A stretch of 64,000 nucleotides of DNA from Hydrogenobacter sp. T-2 (GCF_033971325.1 NZ_CP117180.1:502041-566040), one strand, 5' to 3'; shown: positions 51,149-59,860, counted from the stretch's first letter. Numbers and translations are program-made. The notes: generated by a model from the letters alone, not told the origin.

Positions 51149-51991
51149 ATGAATTACCTACCGCACATAGTTAGCTATCTGAGTGCCAACGAAGATATAA
51201 CAGAGATATACCTCGTGCCAAAGGCTTTTATAATGGAAAGGAAAGGTCAAAAGCTCATAAAGGTATCTGATGCTCTTCTTACTCCAGAGGATATAAGGGA
51301 TACCTTGGTAGCCCTTAGAAGCCACACAACCTTCGCTCTTGGACCCCTCGGGAAAGAGGGAATGTTTTCCTTTGGTCTTCAAAACGTGGGAAGGTTCAGA
51401 GTTAAATACATTACGCAGAGGGGTAGCTACGTGGTTCACATCCTAAAAACTCCTTACAATATACCGTCTCTTGATAAACTCTGTCCAAACAAAAACGACC
51501 TAAGCAGACTGGAAGAAATAATAAGGATTTATAGCTCTGGCTTCTTTGTTTTTCAGGGGAGAAACCATCTTTTAGTGAACACGTTTATATACTCCTTTTT
51601 GCAGAAGGTTTGTGATAGCTACGGTAAGGTCATATTCATCTTAGAATCCCCTCTTACTTTTCTCCTTAGACACGGGCAGTCCCTTGTAGTGCAGAGAGAG
51701 GTGGGTGTTGATGTGGATACATTTGAAGAGGGTTTGAAGGACGCTTTTTACATGAATCCTAACATACTCTTTGTGGGGTATAGAGAGATAATACAGCCTA
51801 AGGAGCTAGAATATATGCTTATGCTTGCGGAGAATACCTTACTTATACTCAATTTGCCTGCGGTTGACAAGGCTTTTATTGAGCTTTCCAGCTCCTTGCT
51901 AAGGGCGTGGGTGCATGTGGAAAGCGGTATGGAAGGAACAGTATGCTTAAGCTTCAAAGGCACAGAACCTCAGGCTCAGGAAAACCGTTAA
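51149..51991 (+). CDS. Degenerate PilT-like protein without Walker A
   Basis: 280 residues with the layout of a PilT/PilU ATPase: LSANEDITEIYLVP at the start (D..DIHL..), FRVKYITQRGSYVVHILK, and VVQREVGVDVDTFEEGLKDAFYM + NPNILFVGYREII..., which mirrors PilT NQREVG...L..AL...PDVILVGEMRD. But the P-loop position reads FQGRNHLLVNTF (135-146) in place of GPTGSGKST, and the Walker B and HT-box residues are also changed. It cannot bind ATP in the normal way; perhaps a regulatory partner of a true PilT. SD AAGGAG. Its end overlaps the convergent decarboxylase gene. Confidence 0.7.
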   Translation: MNYLPHIVSYLSANEDITEIYLVPKAFIMERKGQKLIKVSDALLTPEDIRDTLVALRSHTTFALGPLGKEGMFSFGLQNVGRFRVKYITQRGSYVVHILKTPYNIPSLDKLCPNKNDLSRLEEIIRIYSSGFFVFQGRNHLLVNTFIYSFLQKVCDSYGKVIFILESPLTFLLRHGQSLVVQREVGVDVDTFEEGLKDAFYMNPNILFVGYREIIQPKELEYMLMLAENTLLILNLPAVDKAFIELSSSLLRAWVHVESGMEGTVCLSFKGTEPQAQENR

Positions 51992-53126
51992 AGTCTGCAG
52001 CATATACGGTGGTGTAAGCTCCTGCAGAGAGAATGTAAAGGTAATCACCCACTTCTGGCTCAGGCAGTGGCACCATGCGTGCAACCACATCCATGCTATC
52101 GCAAGAAACACCACCTATGGTCCACTCCTTTAGTTCTCCACCCCTCTCAAGGTAGAATGGATACCTTATGCCCCCGAGGGCTTCCGCAAGACCGTTAAAG
52201 ACTCCCGTGTCTACGTAAAGCCAGTTTTCCTCACCTCTTTTTGCCTTTCCTATAACCCTGCAGACCATTATGCCTTGGTCTCCCACTATACCTCTTCCTG
52301 GCTCAATTTGAAGCTCATGGGGAAGTGAAGGCATAAACTTCTGCAAAAGACCCTTCACATAGTAAGCTATGTCCTCTATCCTAAGGGCTTCGTAGGTGTA
52401 TTTTACGGGCAGACCACCACCCATATTGAGCATCTGAAGTCTTAGACCTCTGAGTTTTGCCTTCTGCCAAAGCTCACTGGCTTTCTTTATACCTATAAGC
52501 CAGTTTCTAAAGTTGTTGCACTGAGACCCCACATGGAAGGTAATACCGTAAGGAATAAGACCTTTGCTCTGGGCATATTCCAATATGTCAAGGGCTGTGT
52601 CCACATCAACACCAAACTTCTTTGATAGAGGCCAGTCGCTTCCCTCATTTGGAACCACAAGCCTTGCGTATACCCTTGACCTTGGAGCTGTCTTTGTCAA
52701 TTTGTCTACTTCTGTGAAAGAGTCCACTACGAACCTATTTATTCCCTTCTCGTAGGCATAGGCTATAAAGTCCGTAGGCTTTACGGGGTTGCTGGAGATT
52801 ATCCTTTCTGGCTTTACTCCAAGCTCTAAGACTTTTTTTAGCTCCTCTGAGGAAGCCACCTCAAAACCAGAGCCAAGCTCTGCAAGGGTCTTAAGAATAT
52901 CCACATGGTCGTTAGCCTTCACCGCATAGTAAACCTTAAACTGAGAAAAGTGATACTTTACCTCAATGTATCTACTTTTTATGCCCTGAAGGTCTATAAG
53001 TAGCAGAGGGGTTTTCTGGGGCTTTAGGTAAGGAAGCAGATGCTCTCTTTGGGAGAGGAATTCCGTAAAATACCTGCGGGCATTTTCGTATTGCAAAGAC
53101 AAGGGGTCTATAGTTTCTTTTAGCAT
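51954..53126 (-). CDS. PLP-dependent decarboxylase, ornithine/lysine decarboxylase type (alanine-racemase fold)
   Basis: 390 residues, fold-type III PLP enzyme: VYYAVKANDHVDIL has the PLP lysine, GITFHVGSQCNNF, NMGGGLPVKYT, IEPGRGIVGDQG and GVSCDSMDVVA with the catalytic Cys-Asp pair of the neighbouring subunit. The sequence fits the ODC/lysine decarboxylase branch that leads to polyamines, which thermophiles need in quantity; diaminopimelate decarboxylase or carboxynorspermidine decarboxylase are less likely. Exact substrate cannot be set from sequence alone. Confidence 0.85.
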   Translation of the reverse strand: MLKETIDPLSLQYENARRYFTEFLSQREHLLPYLKPQKTPLLLIDLQGIKSRYIEVKYHFSQFKVYYAVKANDHVDILKTLAELGSGFEVASSEELKKVLELGVKPERIISSNPVKPTDFIAYAYEKGINRFVVDSFTEVDKLTKTAPRSRVYARLVVPNEGSDWPLSKKFGVDVDTALDILEYAQSKGLIPYGITFHVGSQCNNFRNWLIGIKKASELWQKAKLRGLRLQMLNMGGGLPVKYTYEALRIEDIAYYVKGLLQKFMPSLPHELQIEPGRGIVGDQGIMVCRVIGKAKRGEENWLYVDTGVFNGLAEALGGIRYPFYLERGGELKEWTIGGVSCDSMDVVARMVPLPEPEVGDYLYILSAGAYTTVYAADFNGFPEPEVLCL

Positions 53127-53149
53127 TATGGCATATAATATATACCAAA

Positions 53150-53223
53150 CGGCCCGTAGCTCAACTGGATAGAGCGTGGGACTACGGATCCCAAGGTTGC
53201 GGGTTCGACTCCCGCCGGGCTGG
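53150..53223 (+). tRNA. tRNA-Arg (anticodon ACG)
   Basis: Full cloverleaf: acceptor CGGCCCG/CGGGCTG (one G-U), D arm GCTC..GAGC, anticodon stem TGGGA/TCCCA with loop CTACGGA (anticodon ACG), T arm GCGGG-TTCGACT-CCCGC, discriminator G. CCA is not encoded. A TATAAT box lies at 53134-53139, about 11 nt upstream. Confidence 0.95.
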
Positions 53224-53229
53224 CTTTCA

Positions 53230-53258
53230 TTGACTTTTCATGAAAACCTCCTTAAAAT
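53230..53258 (+). promoter_or_regulatory. Promoter of the PCuAC gene with a palindrome in its spacer
   Basis: TTGACT (53230-53235), 17 bp, TAAAAT (53253-53258). Between the boxes lies the perfect palindrome TTTTCATGAAAA (53235-53246), a possible repressor site. It is 7 nt after the tRNA gene. Confidence 0.6.
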
Positions 53259-53288
53259 TATCTTTAAATTCACTTAGGAGGTAAAGCC

Positions 53289-53723
53289 ATGAAAAAAGTT
53301 CTTCTTGGAAGCCTTTTCTTGGCAGGACTTAGCCTTGCTCAGCCAAAGATTGAAGTGAAAGACGCATGGGTTAGGGAAGTTCCTCCCACCTCTAAGATGT
53401 CCGCTGCCTATATGGTTATCGAGAACAAAGGGAGAGAAGCGGACAAGCTCGTAGATGCGTCCAACAACGTTTCTGAGATAACCGAACTCCACGAAACCGT
53501 GGAAGGTAGAATGAGGAGAGTTAAAGCCATAGAGATTCCTGCAGGTGGAAAGGTAGAGTTAAAGCCCGGTGGTCTTCATGTTATGCTTATAAACCTCAAA
53601 AAGCCTCTCAAAGAAGGCGATACGGTTGAGCTCACTCTCAAGTTTGAAAAGTCTGGAGAGGTTAAAGTCCAGGCACCTGTAAGAAAAGGCATGGGTGGGC
53701 ATATGCACAGGCATGGACATTGA
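53289..53723 (+). CDS. Periplasmic copper chaperone PCu(A)C
   Basis: 144 residues: signal peptide 1-17 (VLLGSLFLAGLSLA), then the PCuAC fold with copper ligands H and M in ELHETVEGRMRRV and H, M in GGLHVMLI. A His/Met-rich tail (MGGHMHRHGH) adds further copper binding. It delivers Cu(I) to the CuA centre of cytochrome oxidase. SD AGGAGG at 53277-53282. Confidence 0.92.
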   Translation: MKKVLLGSLFLAGLSLAQPKIEVKDAWVREVPPTSKMSAAYMVIENKGREADKLVDASNNVSEITELHETVEGRMRRVKAIEIPAGGKVELKPGGLHVMLINLKKPLKEGDTVELTLKFEKSGEVKVQAPVRKGMGGHMHRHGH

Positions 53724-53790
53724 GCTTTCTCATAGAAAAGGAGTTTATGAGGGCATTATAATAGGTTAAAACTCACTAAGGAGGTGAACT

Positions 53791-54426
53791 ATGCCAGTGC
53801 ATAAGTTAGAGCCAAAGAACCATCTTAAGCCTGCAAACCTCAATGGCATTTCTAACGAGCAGATTGAACCCCACTTTGAAGCCCACTATAAGGGCTATGT
53901 GACTAAATACAACGAGATTCAGGAAAAGCTCGCAGACCTTAACTTCTCTGACAGAAGCAAAGCAAACCAAAACTACTCTGAGTTCAGAGAGCTAAAGGTG
54001 GAGGAGACTTTCAATTACATGGGTGTTGTTCTTCATGAGCTTTATTTTGGTCATCTTGGTGCAAAGGGGCAGCCTTCAGAAGCCCTCAAAAAGAAAGTAG
54101 AAGAAGACTTTGGCTCTTGGGATGCCTGTATTCAGGAGATAAAGGCAGCAGGTATAGCCTTTAGAGGTTGGGCTATTCTTGGACTTGATATATTCTCTGG
54201 CAGGCTTGTGGTAAACGGTCTTGACGCTCACAATGTTTACAACTACACAGGGCTTATTCCTCTCATAATCCTTGATACCTACGAACACGCCTACTATGTT
54301 GACCAAAAGAACAAGAGACCTCCATACATTGACGCCTTCCTCCAGAACCTAAACTGGGAAGTTATAAACGAAAGGTTTGATAAGGCTATGAAGGCTTATG
54401 AAACCCTCAAGGATTTTGTGAAATAA
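53791..54426 (+). CDS. sod: Superoxide dismutase, Fe/Mn family
   Basis: 211 residues. Metal ligands: H in EPHFEAHYKGYV, H in VVLHELYFGHL, D and H in ILDTYEHAYYVDQKNKRP. The usual DVWEHAYY is DTYEHAYY here, with Trp replaced, so cofactor choice (Fe or Mn) is hard to predict. SD AGGAGGTG. TATAAT at 53757-53762 is a candidate promoter. It converges with the next gene and overlaps it by 20 bp. Confidence 0.93.
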   Translation: MPVHKLEPKNHLKPANLNGISNEQIEPHFEAHYKGYVTKYNEIQEKLADLNFSDRSKANQNYSEFRELKVEETFNYMGVVLHELYFGHLGAKGQPSEALKKKVEEDFGSWDACIQEIKAAGIAFRGWAILGLDIFSGRLVVNGLDAHNVYNYTGLIPLIILDTYEHAYYVDQKNKRPPYIDAFLQNLNWEVINERFDKAMKAYETLKDFVK

Positions 54427-54961
54427 CTCTCTGGGGGCTTTGCCCCCATTCTATCCATCCTTCCTCTTTGTTTATACAAACCCTTCTTACACCATCATAG
54501 TTTATTTCCCTTGATATTCTATAAAGCTGTGGTTTTTTTATAAAGGCTTCCATATGCTCTCTTGTGTCAAAGTAGAGAAGGCTTTTGCTATCCATAAGCA
54601 CGCAATAGTTTCCCTTTGGGTCTATAAAGCTACCGCACACTGGACAACGAGTGAAGGGCTTAGGAGGTGGAGGAAACTTCTCTTTTAGTTTTTTTACCTT
54701 GTAGGCTTTCAAAAATATGACAATGCTTAGGACGATAATTACAGCGTCCGCAATAAGCACCTCTGGCAATGAAAAGAGCCTTGTTAGCACGCCTGTCAAT
54801 ATGGCAAAAAAACCTACAAGGTTTATGGCAAAAACGAGAAAGGTGTATCCAATAGGGAACTCTTTTATAAGCATAAGTATGGCAAAGAAAAAGCCAAAAA
54901 CCTGAACAAACCTCGCCACTATTACAAGCAGGTTAACAAAATCCCACTGCTCTTGAGTCAT
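54407..54961 (-). CDS. Membrane protein with C-terminal zinc-ribbon/TRASH-like domain
   Basis: 184 residues. Three or four membrane helices (about 8-95) are followed by a cytosolic part with CPVCGSFIDPKGNYCVLMDS and SLLYFDTREHMEAFIKKP, which looks like a metal-binding TRASH/YHS-type fold (Cys pair, later Cys, and the F...EH..AF pattern). Function not recognised; metal handling would fit the copper chaperone and SOD next door. Confidence 0.55.
   Translation of the reverse strand: MTQEQWDFVNLLVIVARFVQVFGFFFAILMLIKEFPIGYTFLVFAINLVGFFAILTGVLTRLFSLPEVLIADAVIIVLSIVIFLKAYKVKKLKEKFPPPPKPFTRCPVCGSFIDPKGNYCVLMDSKSLLYFDTREHMEAFIKKPQLYRISREINYDGVRRVCINKEEGWIEWGQSPQRVISQNP
54433..54447. terminator. GC hairpin between convergent sod and membrane-protein genes
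   Basis: GGGGGC TTT GCCCCC just after the sod stop and inside the end of the opposite gene. There is no U-run, so termination is possible but not certain. Confidence 0.4.
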
Positions 54962-55051
54962 GTCTTTGAGACTTTATTTCTGAACCCTCCTACATACAAT
55001 GACAAAGCTCATCCAGTCTAAAGGCTATGCCTGTTAAAATATCTCAAGCCC

Positions 55052-55255
55052 ATGAAGGAAACGCGCATAGTAAAATACATAAAAAGCATAATAAGAAACC
55101 ACAGATACACTACCACAGAGGATATAATGCTCCTACTTGAGAGGTATTACGGACTTCCCATAAAAGTCCCATCTGTATACTACAAATACAAGGCTATAAT
55201 AAAGCAATGCAGGCAGGCGGTTTACAAGGAAAGGAGGAAGAAAAAAGATGTATGA
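55052..55255 (+). CDS. Small basic hypothetical protein upstream of lpd
   Basis: 67 residues, very basic (IIRNHRYTTTEDIMLLLERYYGL, AVYKERRKKKD). The middle could form a helix-turn-helix, but no family is recognised. It overlaps the lpd start by 8 bp and supplies GGAGG for it, so it is likely real. TAAAAT about 13 nt before its ATG and no SD suggest a leaderless transcript. Confidence 0.55.
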   Translation: MKETRIVKYIKSIIRNHRYTTTEDIMLLLERYYGLPIKVPSVYYKYKAIIKQCRQAVYKERRKKKDV

Positions 55256-56639
55256 CCTTGTCATTGTGGGTGCGGGTAGTGGTGGCTACGAGGGTGCACT
55301 ATACGCACACAGAAGAGGTATGAAGGTTGCCCTTGTGGAGCTAAGTCCAGAAACGGTGGGAGGGAACTGTTTAAATAGAGGGTGTATACCTTCCAAGTAT
55401 ATGAGGCACGGTGCTTATATGTTGGATAAATTTCAAAAACTCCCAGAGTATGGAATATTTCTCAAGGGCTATGACCTAAACATGCAAAGGCTCAAAAAGG
55501 GAAGGGAGAAGGTTGTGCTTACCATAAGGGAAAACTTTAAAAAGTTTGCGGAGCATCTGAAGATTCCCATATTCTATGGCAAAGGTGTTCTCAAGGATGC
55601 TAACACTGTAGTGGTTGGACCCGAAGGAATTGAGCTAAAGGCAAAGTATATCCTTTTGGCTACTGGGTCATCTACTGCATCTGTTGGCGACCTTGTGCCT
55701 GACGGAAGGTATATCTTTGACACAGACCAAATATGGTCTTTGGAGGATTTTCCAAAAAGAATTCTTATATTAGGCGGTGGTGCGGTTGGCGTGGAGTTCG
55801 CCTACATATTTAGGATGTATGGCTCTGAGGTGGTCTTGGTGGAGCTAAAAGACAGACTTTTGCCCTCTGCGGACATACCAGAGGAGTCCTCCCGCTATCT
55901 TGCCAGAAAGCTGAAGAAGATAGGTGTAGATATAAGGCTCAAAACCACGCTCAAAGGCTGGGAAGTAGCAGGCTCGCAGGTGAAGGCTTTTCTTTCCGAT
56001 GACTCTGAAGTTCAAGCAGACCTTATCTTGCTTGGCGTAGGAAGAAAACCCAACACAGAAGGCATAGGTCTTGAACAATTAGGTATTGAAAAGGATTCAA
56101 AAGGCTTTGTGAAGGTAAACCAGTTTTGTCAAACAAACATACCTAACATATACGCCTGTGGAGATATAACCTCTCCTCTGATGCTCGCTCACAAGTCCAT
56201 GTATGAGGCGAAAGTTGCCATAAGCCATATACTCGGAGATAAAGACACGGTTAGGAATGAAAGACTTGTTCCTAAGATAATTTACTCCGCCTATGAAATC
56301 GCCAGTGTGGGTCTTACAGAAGACCAAGCGGAGGAAGAAGGCTATGAGGTAAAGGTAGGCGTGGTATCCTTTGTTCCTAATCCAAAGGCTATGGATGACG
56401 GAGAAAATGAAGGTTTTGTAAGGCTTGTGGCAAGTGAGGATGGAAAGATATTGGGTTGTCATATACTTGGTCCACATGCGGGAGAGCTTCTCCACCAAGT
56501 ATTACACCTTATGAAGGCAGACCTTGGAGTGGACTTCCTTTCAAAAGCCATGTATTCTCATCCCTCTCTCTCGGAGTCTATAGTTCAAGCAGGCATGGAA
56601 GTGCACTTTGGACCCATAACCTGGGCAAAGAGGCATTAG
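55248..56639 (+). CDS. lpd: Dihydrolipoamide dehydrogenase
   Basis: 463 residues: FAD-binding VGAGSGGYEGAL, redox disulfide GGNCLNRGCIPSK, NAD-binding LILGGGAVGVEFA, ACGDITSP and the C-terminal YSHPSLSE with the catalytic His (the usual HxxxxE pair). It reoxidises lipoyl groups, either of a 2-oxoacid complex, the glycine system or lipoate-binding proteins of sulfur oxidation; no E2 gene is in the window to decide. Confidence 0.88.
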   Translation: MYDLVIVGAGSGGYEGALYAHRRGMKVALVELSPETVGGNCLNRGCIPSKYMRHGAYMLDKFQKLPEYGIFLKGYDLNMQRLKKGREKVVLTIRENFKKFAEHLKIPIFYGKGVLKDANTVVVGPEGIELKAKYILLATGSSTASVGDLVPDGRYIFDTDQIWSLEDFPKRILILGGGAVGVEFAYIFRMYGSEVVLVELKDRLLPSADIPEESSRYLARKLKKIGVDIRLKTTLKGWEVAGSQVKAFLSDDSEVQADLILLGVGRKPNTEGIGLEQLGIEKDSKGFVKVNQFCQTNIPNIYACGDITSPLMLAHKSMYEAKVAISHILGDKDTVRNERLVPKIIYSAYEIASVGLTEDQAEEEGYEVKVGVVSFVPNPKAMDDGENEGFVRLVASEDGKILGCHILGPHAGELLHQVLHLMKADLGVDFLSKAMYSHPSLSESIVQAGMEVHFGPITWAKRH

Positions 56640-57163
56640 AGTTCTGCCAAGATATCGCTTACTATTAACCTTCCTTCCTCTAACTTTACCTCCTTAACCA
56701 ATGCAGACACAAAGGGTATGTAGAGCCTCCCTTCGTCTATCTCCAAAAGGTCATAGGGCTTTTGTTCTACAACTCCTGAAACTTTTCCCATATACCTTCC
56801 ACTTTCTGTAAAAACCTCTAAGCCTTCAAGCTCAAAGTAATAGTATTCTCCCCTTCTTCTCTTGGGAAGCTCTCCCTTAGGTAGAAAAATCTTTGCTCCG
56901 CTAAAGGACTCTACTTCCTCAAGCCTTCTAAAACCCTCAAACTTTAAGATTAAATAGTCCTTTCCATGTGGTTTTGAGTATTCCACAACAAAAGGCACGT
57001 AATCCCCACCTTTACGCTTTAGAAAGAGCCTTTTTATCTTTGACCAATGCTTCTTGTCTAAATATGTCTGCACCTTTAGCTCGCCTCTAAGCCCGTATGT
57101 GTCAAGCACCTTACCTATTACCACATAATGATTTTCCTCATTTACGAACTCTTCCCTGTGCAT
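56636..57163 (-). CDS. rimM: Ribosome maturation factor RimM
   Basis: 175 residues. An N-terminal beta-barrel (VIGKVLDTYGLRGELKVQTY) and a PRC-barrel (YYYFELEGLEVFTESGRYMG, EIDEGRLYIPFVSALVKEV) match RimM, which assists 30S assembly with protein S19. It is separated from trmD, its usual neighbour. Confidence 0.92.
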   Translation of the reverse strand: MHREEFVNEENHYVVIGKVLDTYGLRGELKVQTYLDKKHWSKIKRLFLKRKGGDYVPFVVEYSKPHGKDYLILKFEGFRRLEEVESFSGAKIFLPKGELPKRRRGEYYYFELEGLEVFTESGRYMGKVSGVVEQKPYDLLEIDEGRLYIPFVSALVKEVKLEEGRLIVSDILAEL

Positions 57164-57200
57164 AACTTTTTAGTTTAAAACTTTTCAAAGGAGGATAAAA

Positions 57201-57464
57201 ATGGCAATGCCCACTTGGGAAGAGGTAGAAGCAGTCCTTGATGAAATAAGACCAGCCCTTAGATTTGATGGTGGAGATGTTGAGCTTGTAGACATAAAAG
57301 ATGATGGCACTGTGCTTGTTAGAATGGTGGGAGCTTGCTCAGGCTGTGGCATGTCTGTGCTTACCCTAAAGGCAGGCATAGAGAGAGCCCTCAAGAACAA
57401 GTTCCCAGAAATAAAAGAGGTCAAGGATGTAAACATGGATATTCCTATGACCTTTGGATTTTGA
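57201..57464 (+). CDS. nfu: NifU C-terminal-like iron-sulfur scaffold (Nfu)
   Basis: 87 residues: a single Nfu domain, IRPALRFDGGDVELVDI and MVGACSGCGMSVLTLKAGIE with the CxxC that binds a cluster between two subunits. SD AAAGGAGG. It may transfer clusters to the many Fe-S proteins here. Confidence 0.92.
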   Translation: MAMPTWEEVEAVLDEIRPALRFDGGDVELVDIKDDGTVLVRMVGACSGCGMSVLTLKAGIERALKNKFPEIKEVKDVNMDIPMTFGF

Positions 57465-57465
57465 A

Positions 57466-57975
57466 CTACTGAACCTTTATGTAGGCAAACCGCTCAACAG
57501 CCTGAAGATGTCCTATTATCCCAACACCAGAGGGAACTATCTTTGTAAATTCGTGCAGTTTATTAGCATCAAGCCTCAACCTTTGGAGAGTTATATTACA
57601 TATAAGATAGTCAACACCGTATGTGGAGAGAGACTTCTCTTCCTCGTATAGTTCTTGGACTCTTATGTTTTCCTTTTCCCAAGGCGTGCCTGATAGGTCT
57701 TTCATGAAAAACTTTGCTCCAGAACCGTGAGCTACCACCACAATCTTTATTTTCATAGGATTGAAGTCGTAAACAGAAAGATGATTCCCTATATTTCTAA
57801 GCATGGTTCTAAACCTATCCTCCTGAGGAAAATCACAGTGATAAACAACACCTATCTCTGCATCTTTTTTGACCTGTGACATATCAAGTTTTTGTGGCGA
57901 TGCTTGTGCAAATTTGTTTATCAAAGGCACAGAAGCAAACAAAGAAATCCACTTAAAAAAACCTCTTCTGTCCAT
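57466..57975 (-). CDS. Exported DsrE/DsrF-like protein
   Basis: 169 residues. The start MDRRGFFKWISLFASVPL is a Tat-type signal (twin Arg). The mature part has the DsrE fold: IGVVYHCDFPQEDRFRTMLRN, KIKIVVVAHGSGAKFF and a cysteine in DYLICNITLQR at the place of the DsrE active Cys. Exported DsrE-like proteins are thought to take part in periplasmic sulfur handling; no partner is encoded next to it. Confidence 0.72.
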   Translation of the reverse strand: MDRRGFFKWISLFASVPLINKFAQASPQKLDMSQVKKDAEIGVVYHCDFPQEDRFRTMLRNIGNHLSVYDFNPMKIKIVVVAHGSGAKFFMKDLSGTPWEKENIRVQELYEEEKSLSTYGVDYLICNITLQRLRLDANKLHEFTKIVPSGVGIIGHLQAVERFAYIKVQ

Positions 57976-58184
57976 ATAACCACCTCCTTATGCAAGGAAA
58001 ATAGTCCATATAACAGAAAAGGCTATAAAACTCTGGTCTTAGATGTATAAGACATATTTATGTTAATATATTGTTTAACTCTTATGATTACCCCTGTTTT
58101 CAAACCTTCTTGGTTAAGGAGGAAGCGTGTTTTTGAGTTTTGAGCCTAACCTGTCTATTGAGTTATTATATTTAGCAAGGCAAA
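57976..58184 (+). other. AT-rich intergenic region before the restriction gene
   Basis: Divergent region without an ORF. TATATTTAG lies about 14 nt before the restriction gene ATG and could be its -10 box; I see no other clear signal. Confidence 0.4.
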
Positions 58185-59024
58185 ATGCGAGACACCAGTT
58201 TGAGCAAAGCTATTATAGGTTCATCCACTGCAAAGGGAGGCTTTGCTAACGAAAGAACTATAGCTGAGAAATTCAATAATTACAAATGGGATACTGATGC
58301 ACAATTATGGCTAAGGTATATGGGATATGACCCAAGATTTATCAAAGAACTGAATGCAGAGGTGGTTCCTGTTAGAATATCATTAAAAGATGTAGTTAAA
58401 TTCGGACTTGATAAAGATAAAATCCTTGAAGGGCTTAAATATAAGAAAAGTGATGTTCAAGTTAGAATAGAAATGTTATATAAAAATGTCTACTTTATTG
58501 AAAACATTTCTGTTAAGAAAGCCAACAGCGACGCTGATTATAATCAAGTAGATAAAAGAAAAGTTGATGAATATAGAAATATGTGGAACTTTGATGAACA
58601 GATAGCTACGTGGTTAAAGTATTTTACAGGAGAATTGGAACCACCTAAGAGTCTAAACAAAAGAGACAAGAGAAGGCTATTTCTTGACGAAATGCCAGAG
58701 GAAATCAGAAGTAAAATAGTTAAATTTTTTAGAGATAATAAGGTTCTTGTCGTATGTGATGTTATAAAAGGGAGAGGCTCACTATCTGCAGGATGGTTCA
58801 TGGTTGCTAAGTATGACAAACTCAAAAATGAAACAAGTTTTGCAATAACAAACATAAATTTAGCGATAAATATATTTGGTAGTGGTGAAGTAGAAATCTC
58901 GCCAAAAGGAAGTCTATATATAGGCAAGGTAGTTATGCAAAGAAAAGGAGGCACACCTGATCCGACAAAACTACAGTTTAAGATAAAACCGTGCGAAATT
59001 TCCCGTGTAGGAGCATTAACATGA
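58185..59024 (+). CDS. Type II restriction endonuclease
   Basis: 279 residues of a type II restriction enzyme family with conserved GGFANERTIAEKFNNYK at the start, DVQVRIEM...YFIENISVKK as probable nuclease core (D ... V-K), NQVDKRKVDEYRNMW, DKRRLFLDEMPEE and the C-terminal KVVMQRKGGTPDP with LQFKIKP. Recognition sequence not predicted. It overlaps the methyltransferase by ATGA. The low GC content relative to neighbours agrees with acquisition by transfer. Confidence 0.78.
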   Translation: MRDTSLSKAIIGSSTAKGGFANERTIAEKFNNYKWDTDAQLWLRYMGYDPRFIKELNAEVVPVRISLKDVVKFGLDKDKILEGLKYKKSDVQVRIEMLYKNVYFIENISVKKANSDADYNQVDKRKVDEYRNMWNFDEQIATWLKYFTGELEPPKSLNKRDKRRLFLDEMPEEIRSKIVKFFRDNKVLVVCDVIKGRGSLSAGWFMVAKYDKLKNETSFAITNINLAINIFGSGEVEISPKGSLYIGKVVMQRKGGTPDPTKLQFKIKPCEISRVGALT

Positions 59025-59824
59025 AGATAGAATTAGATAAGGTTTATCATGGAGACTGCATAGAAATAATGAAACAGCTTCCTGACGAATGCGTAGACCT
59101 TATATTTGCAGATCCACCCTTCAATATAGGTGTAAGATACGATAAATGGAAAGATAACCTTAAATATGAAGAATACCTTCAATGGTCTGAAAGTTGGTTA
59201 AAAGAAGCCTACAGACTTTTAAAGAAAAACGGCTCTATATACGTGGCTATAGGAGATGAATTTGCCGCAGAATTGGCTATTATACTGAAAAGGCTTGGGC
59301 TTTATATGAGAAATTGGATAATATGGTATTATACCTTCGGTCAACACCAAAAGAAAAAATTTACTCGCTCTCATACGCATATACTATACTATACTAAACA
59401 TAAGTCCCACTTTACTTTTAACGCTGATGCAATAAGAGTGCCATCCGCAAGGCAGACTGTATACAAGGATAGGAGAGCAAATCCAAAGGGTAGAATTCCT
59501 GACGATGTTTGGACATTTCCAAGAGTATGTGGGACTTTTAAAGAGAGAGTTGGTAATCATCCGTGCCAGATGCCTACAGCTTTGCTGGAAAGGATTATAT
59601 TAGCCAGTTCAAATCCAGGAGACATAGTGCTTGATCCCTTTGGAGGCACAGGAACTACCGCAGTAGTTGCTAAAAGGTTAGGTAGACATTTCATAACTAT
59701 TGAGTTATCTGAGCAATATTATAGCACCATAATTGAACGGTTAAATATGGAAGATGCCAAAAAATTTATAAAAAAAGACATAAAGGGGTTATTTGATAGT
59801 TTGTATGAATTCAGTAATACTTGA
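59021..59824 (+). CDS. Type II DNA methyltransferase (beta class, N6-adenine or N4-cytosine)
   Basis: About 267 residues from the ATG at 59021 (MKIELDKVYHGDCIEIMKQ), which overlaps the endonuclease stop. Catalytic motif IV DPPFNIG comes before the SAM-binding motif I DPFGGTGTTAVVA, the beta-class order. It protects the host from the preceding endonuclease. The order REase then MTase in one transcript is less common and needs control of timing. Confidence 0.88.
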   Translation: MKIELDKVYHGDCIEIMKQLPDECVDLIFADPPFNIGVRYDKWKDNLKYEEYLQWSESWLKEAYRLLKKNGSIYVAIGDEFAAELAIILKRLGLYMRNWIIWYYTFGQHQKKKFTRSHTHILYYTKHKSHFTFNADAIRVPSARQTVYKDRRANPKGRIPDDVWTFPRVCGTFKERVGNHPCQMPTALLERIILASSNPGDIVLDPFGGTGTTAVVAKRLGRHFITIELSEQYYSTIIERLNMEDAKKFIKKDIKGLFDSLYEFSNT

Positions 59825-59860
59825 CAATATTAGCCCCTTCCACAACAAGAATATAAAACT

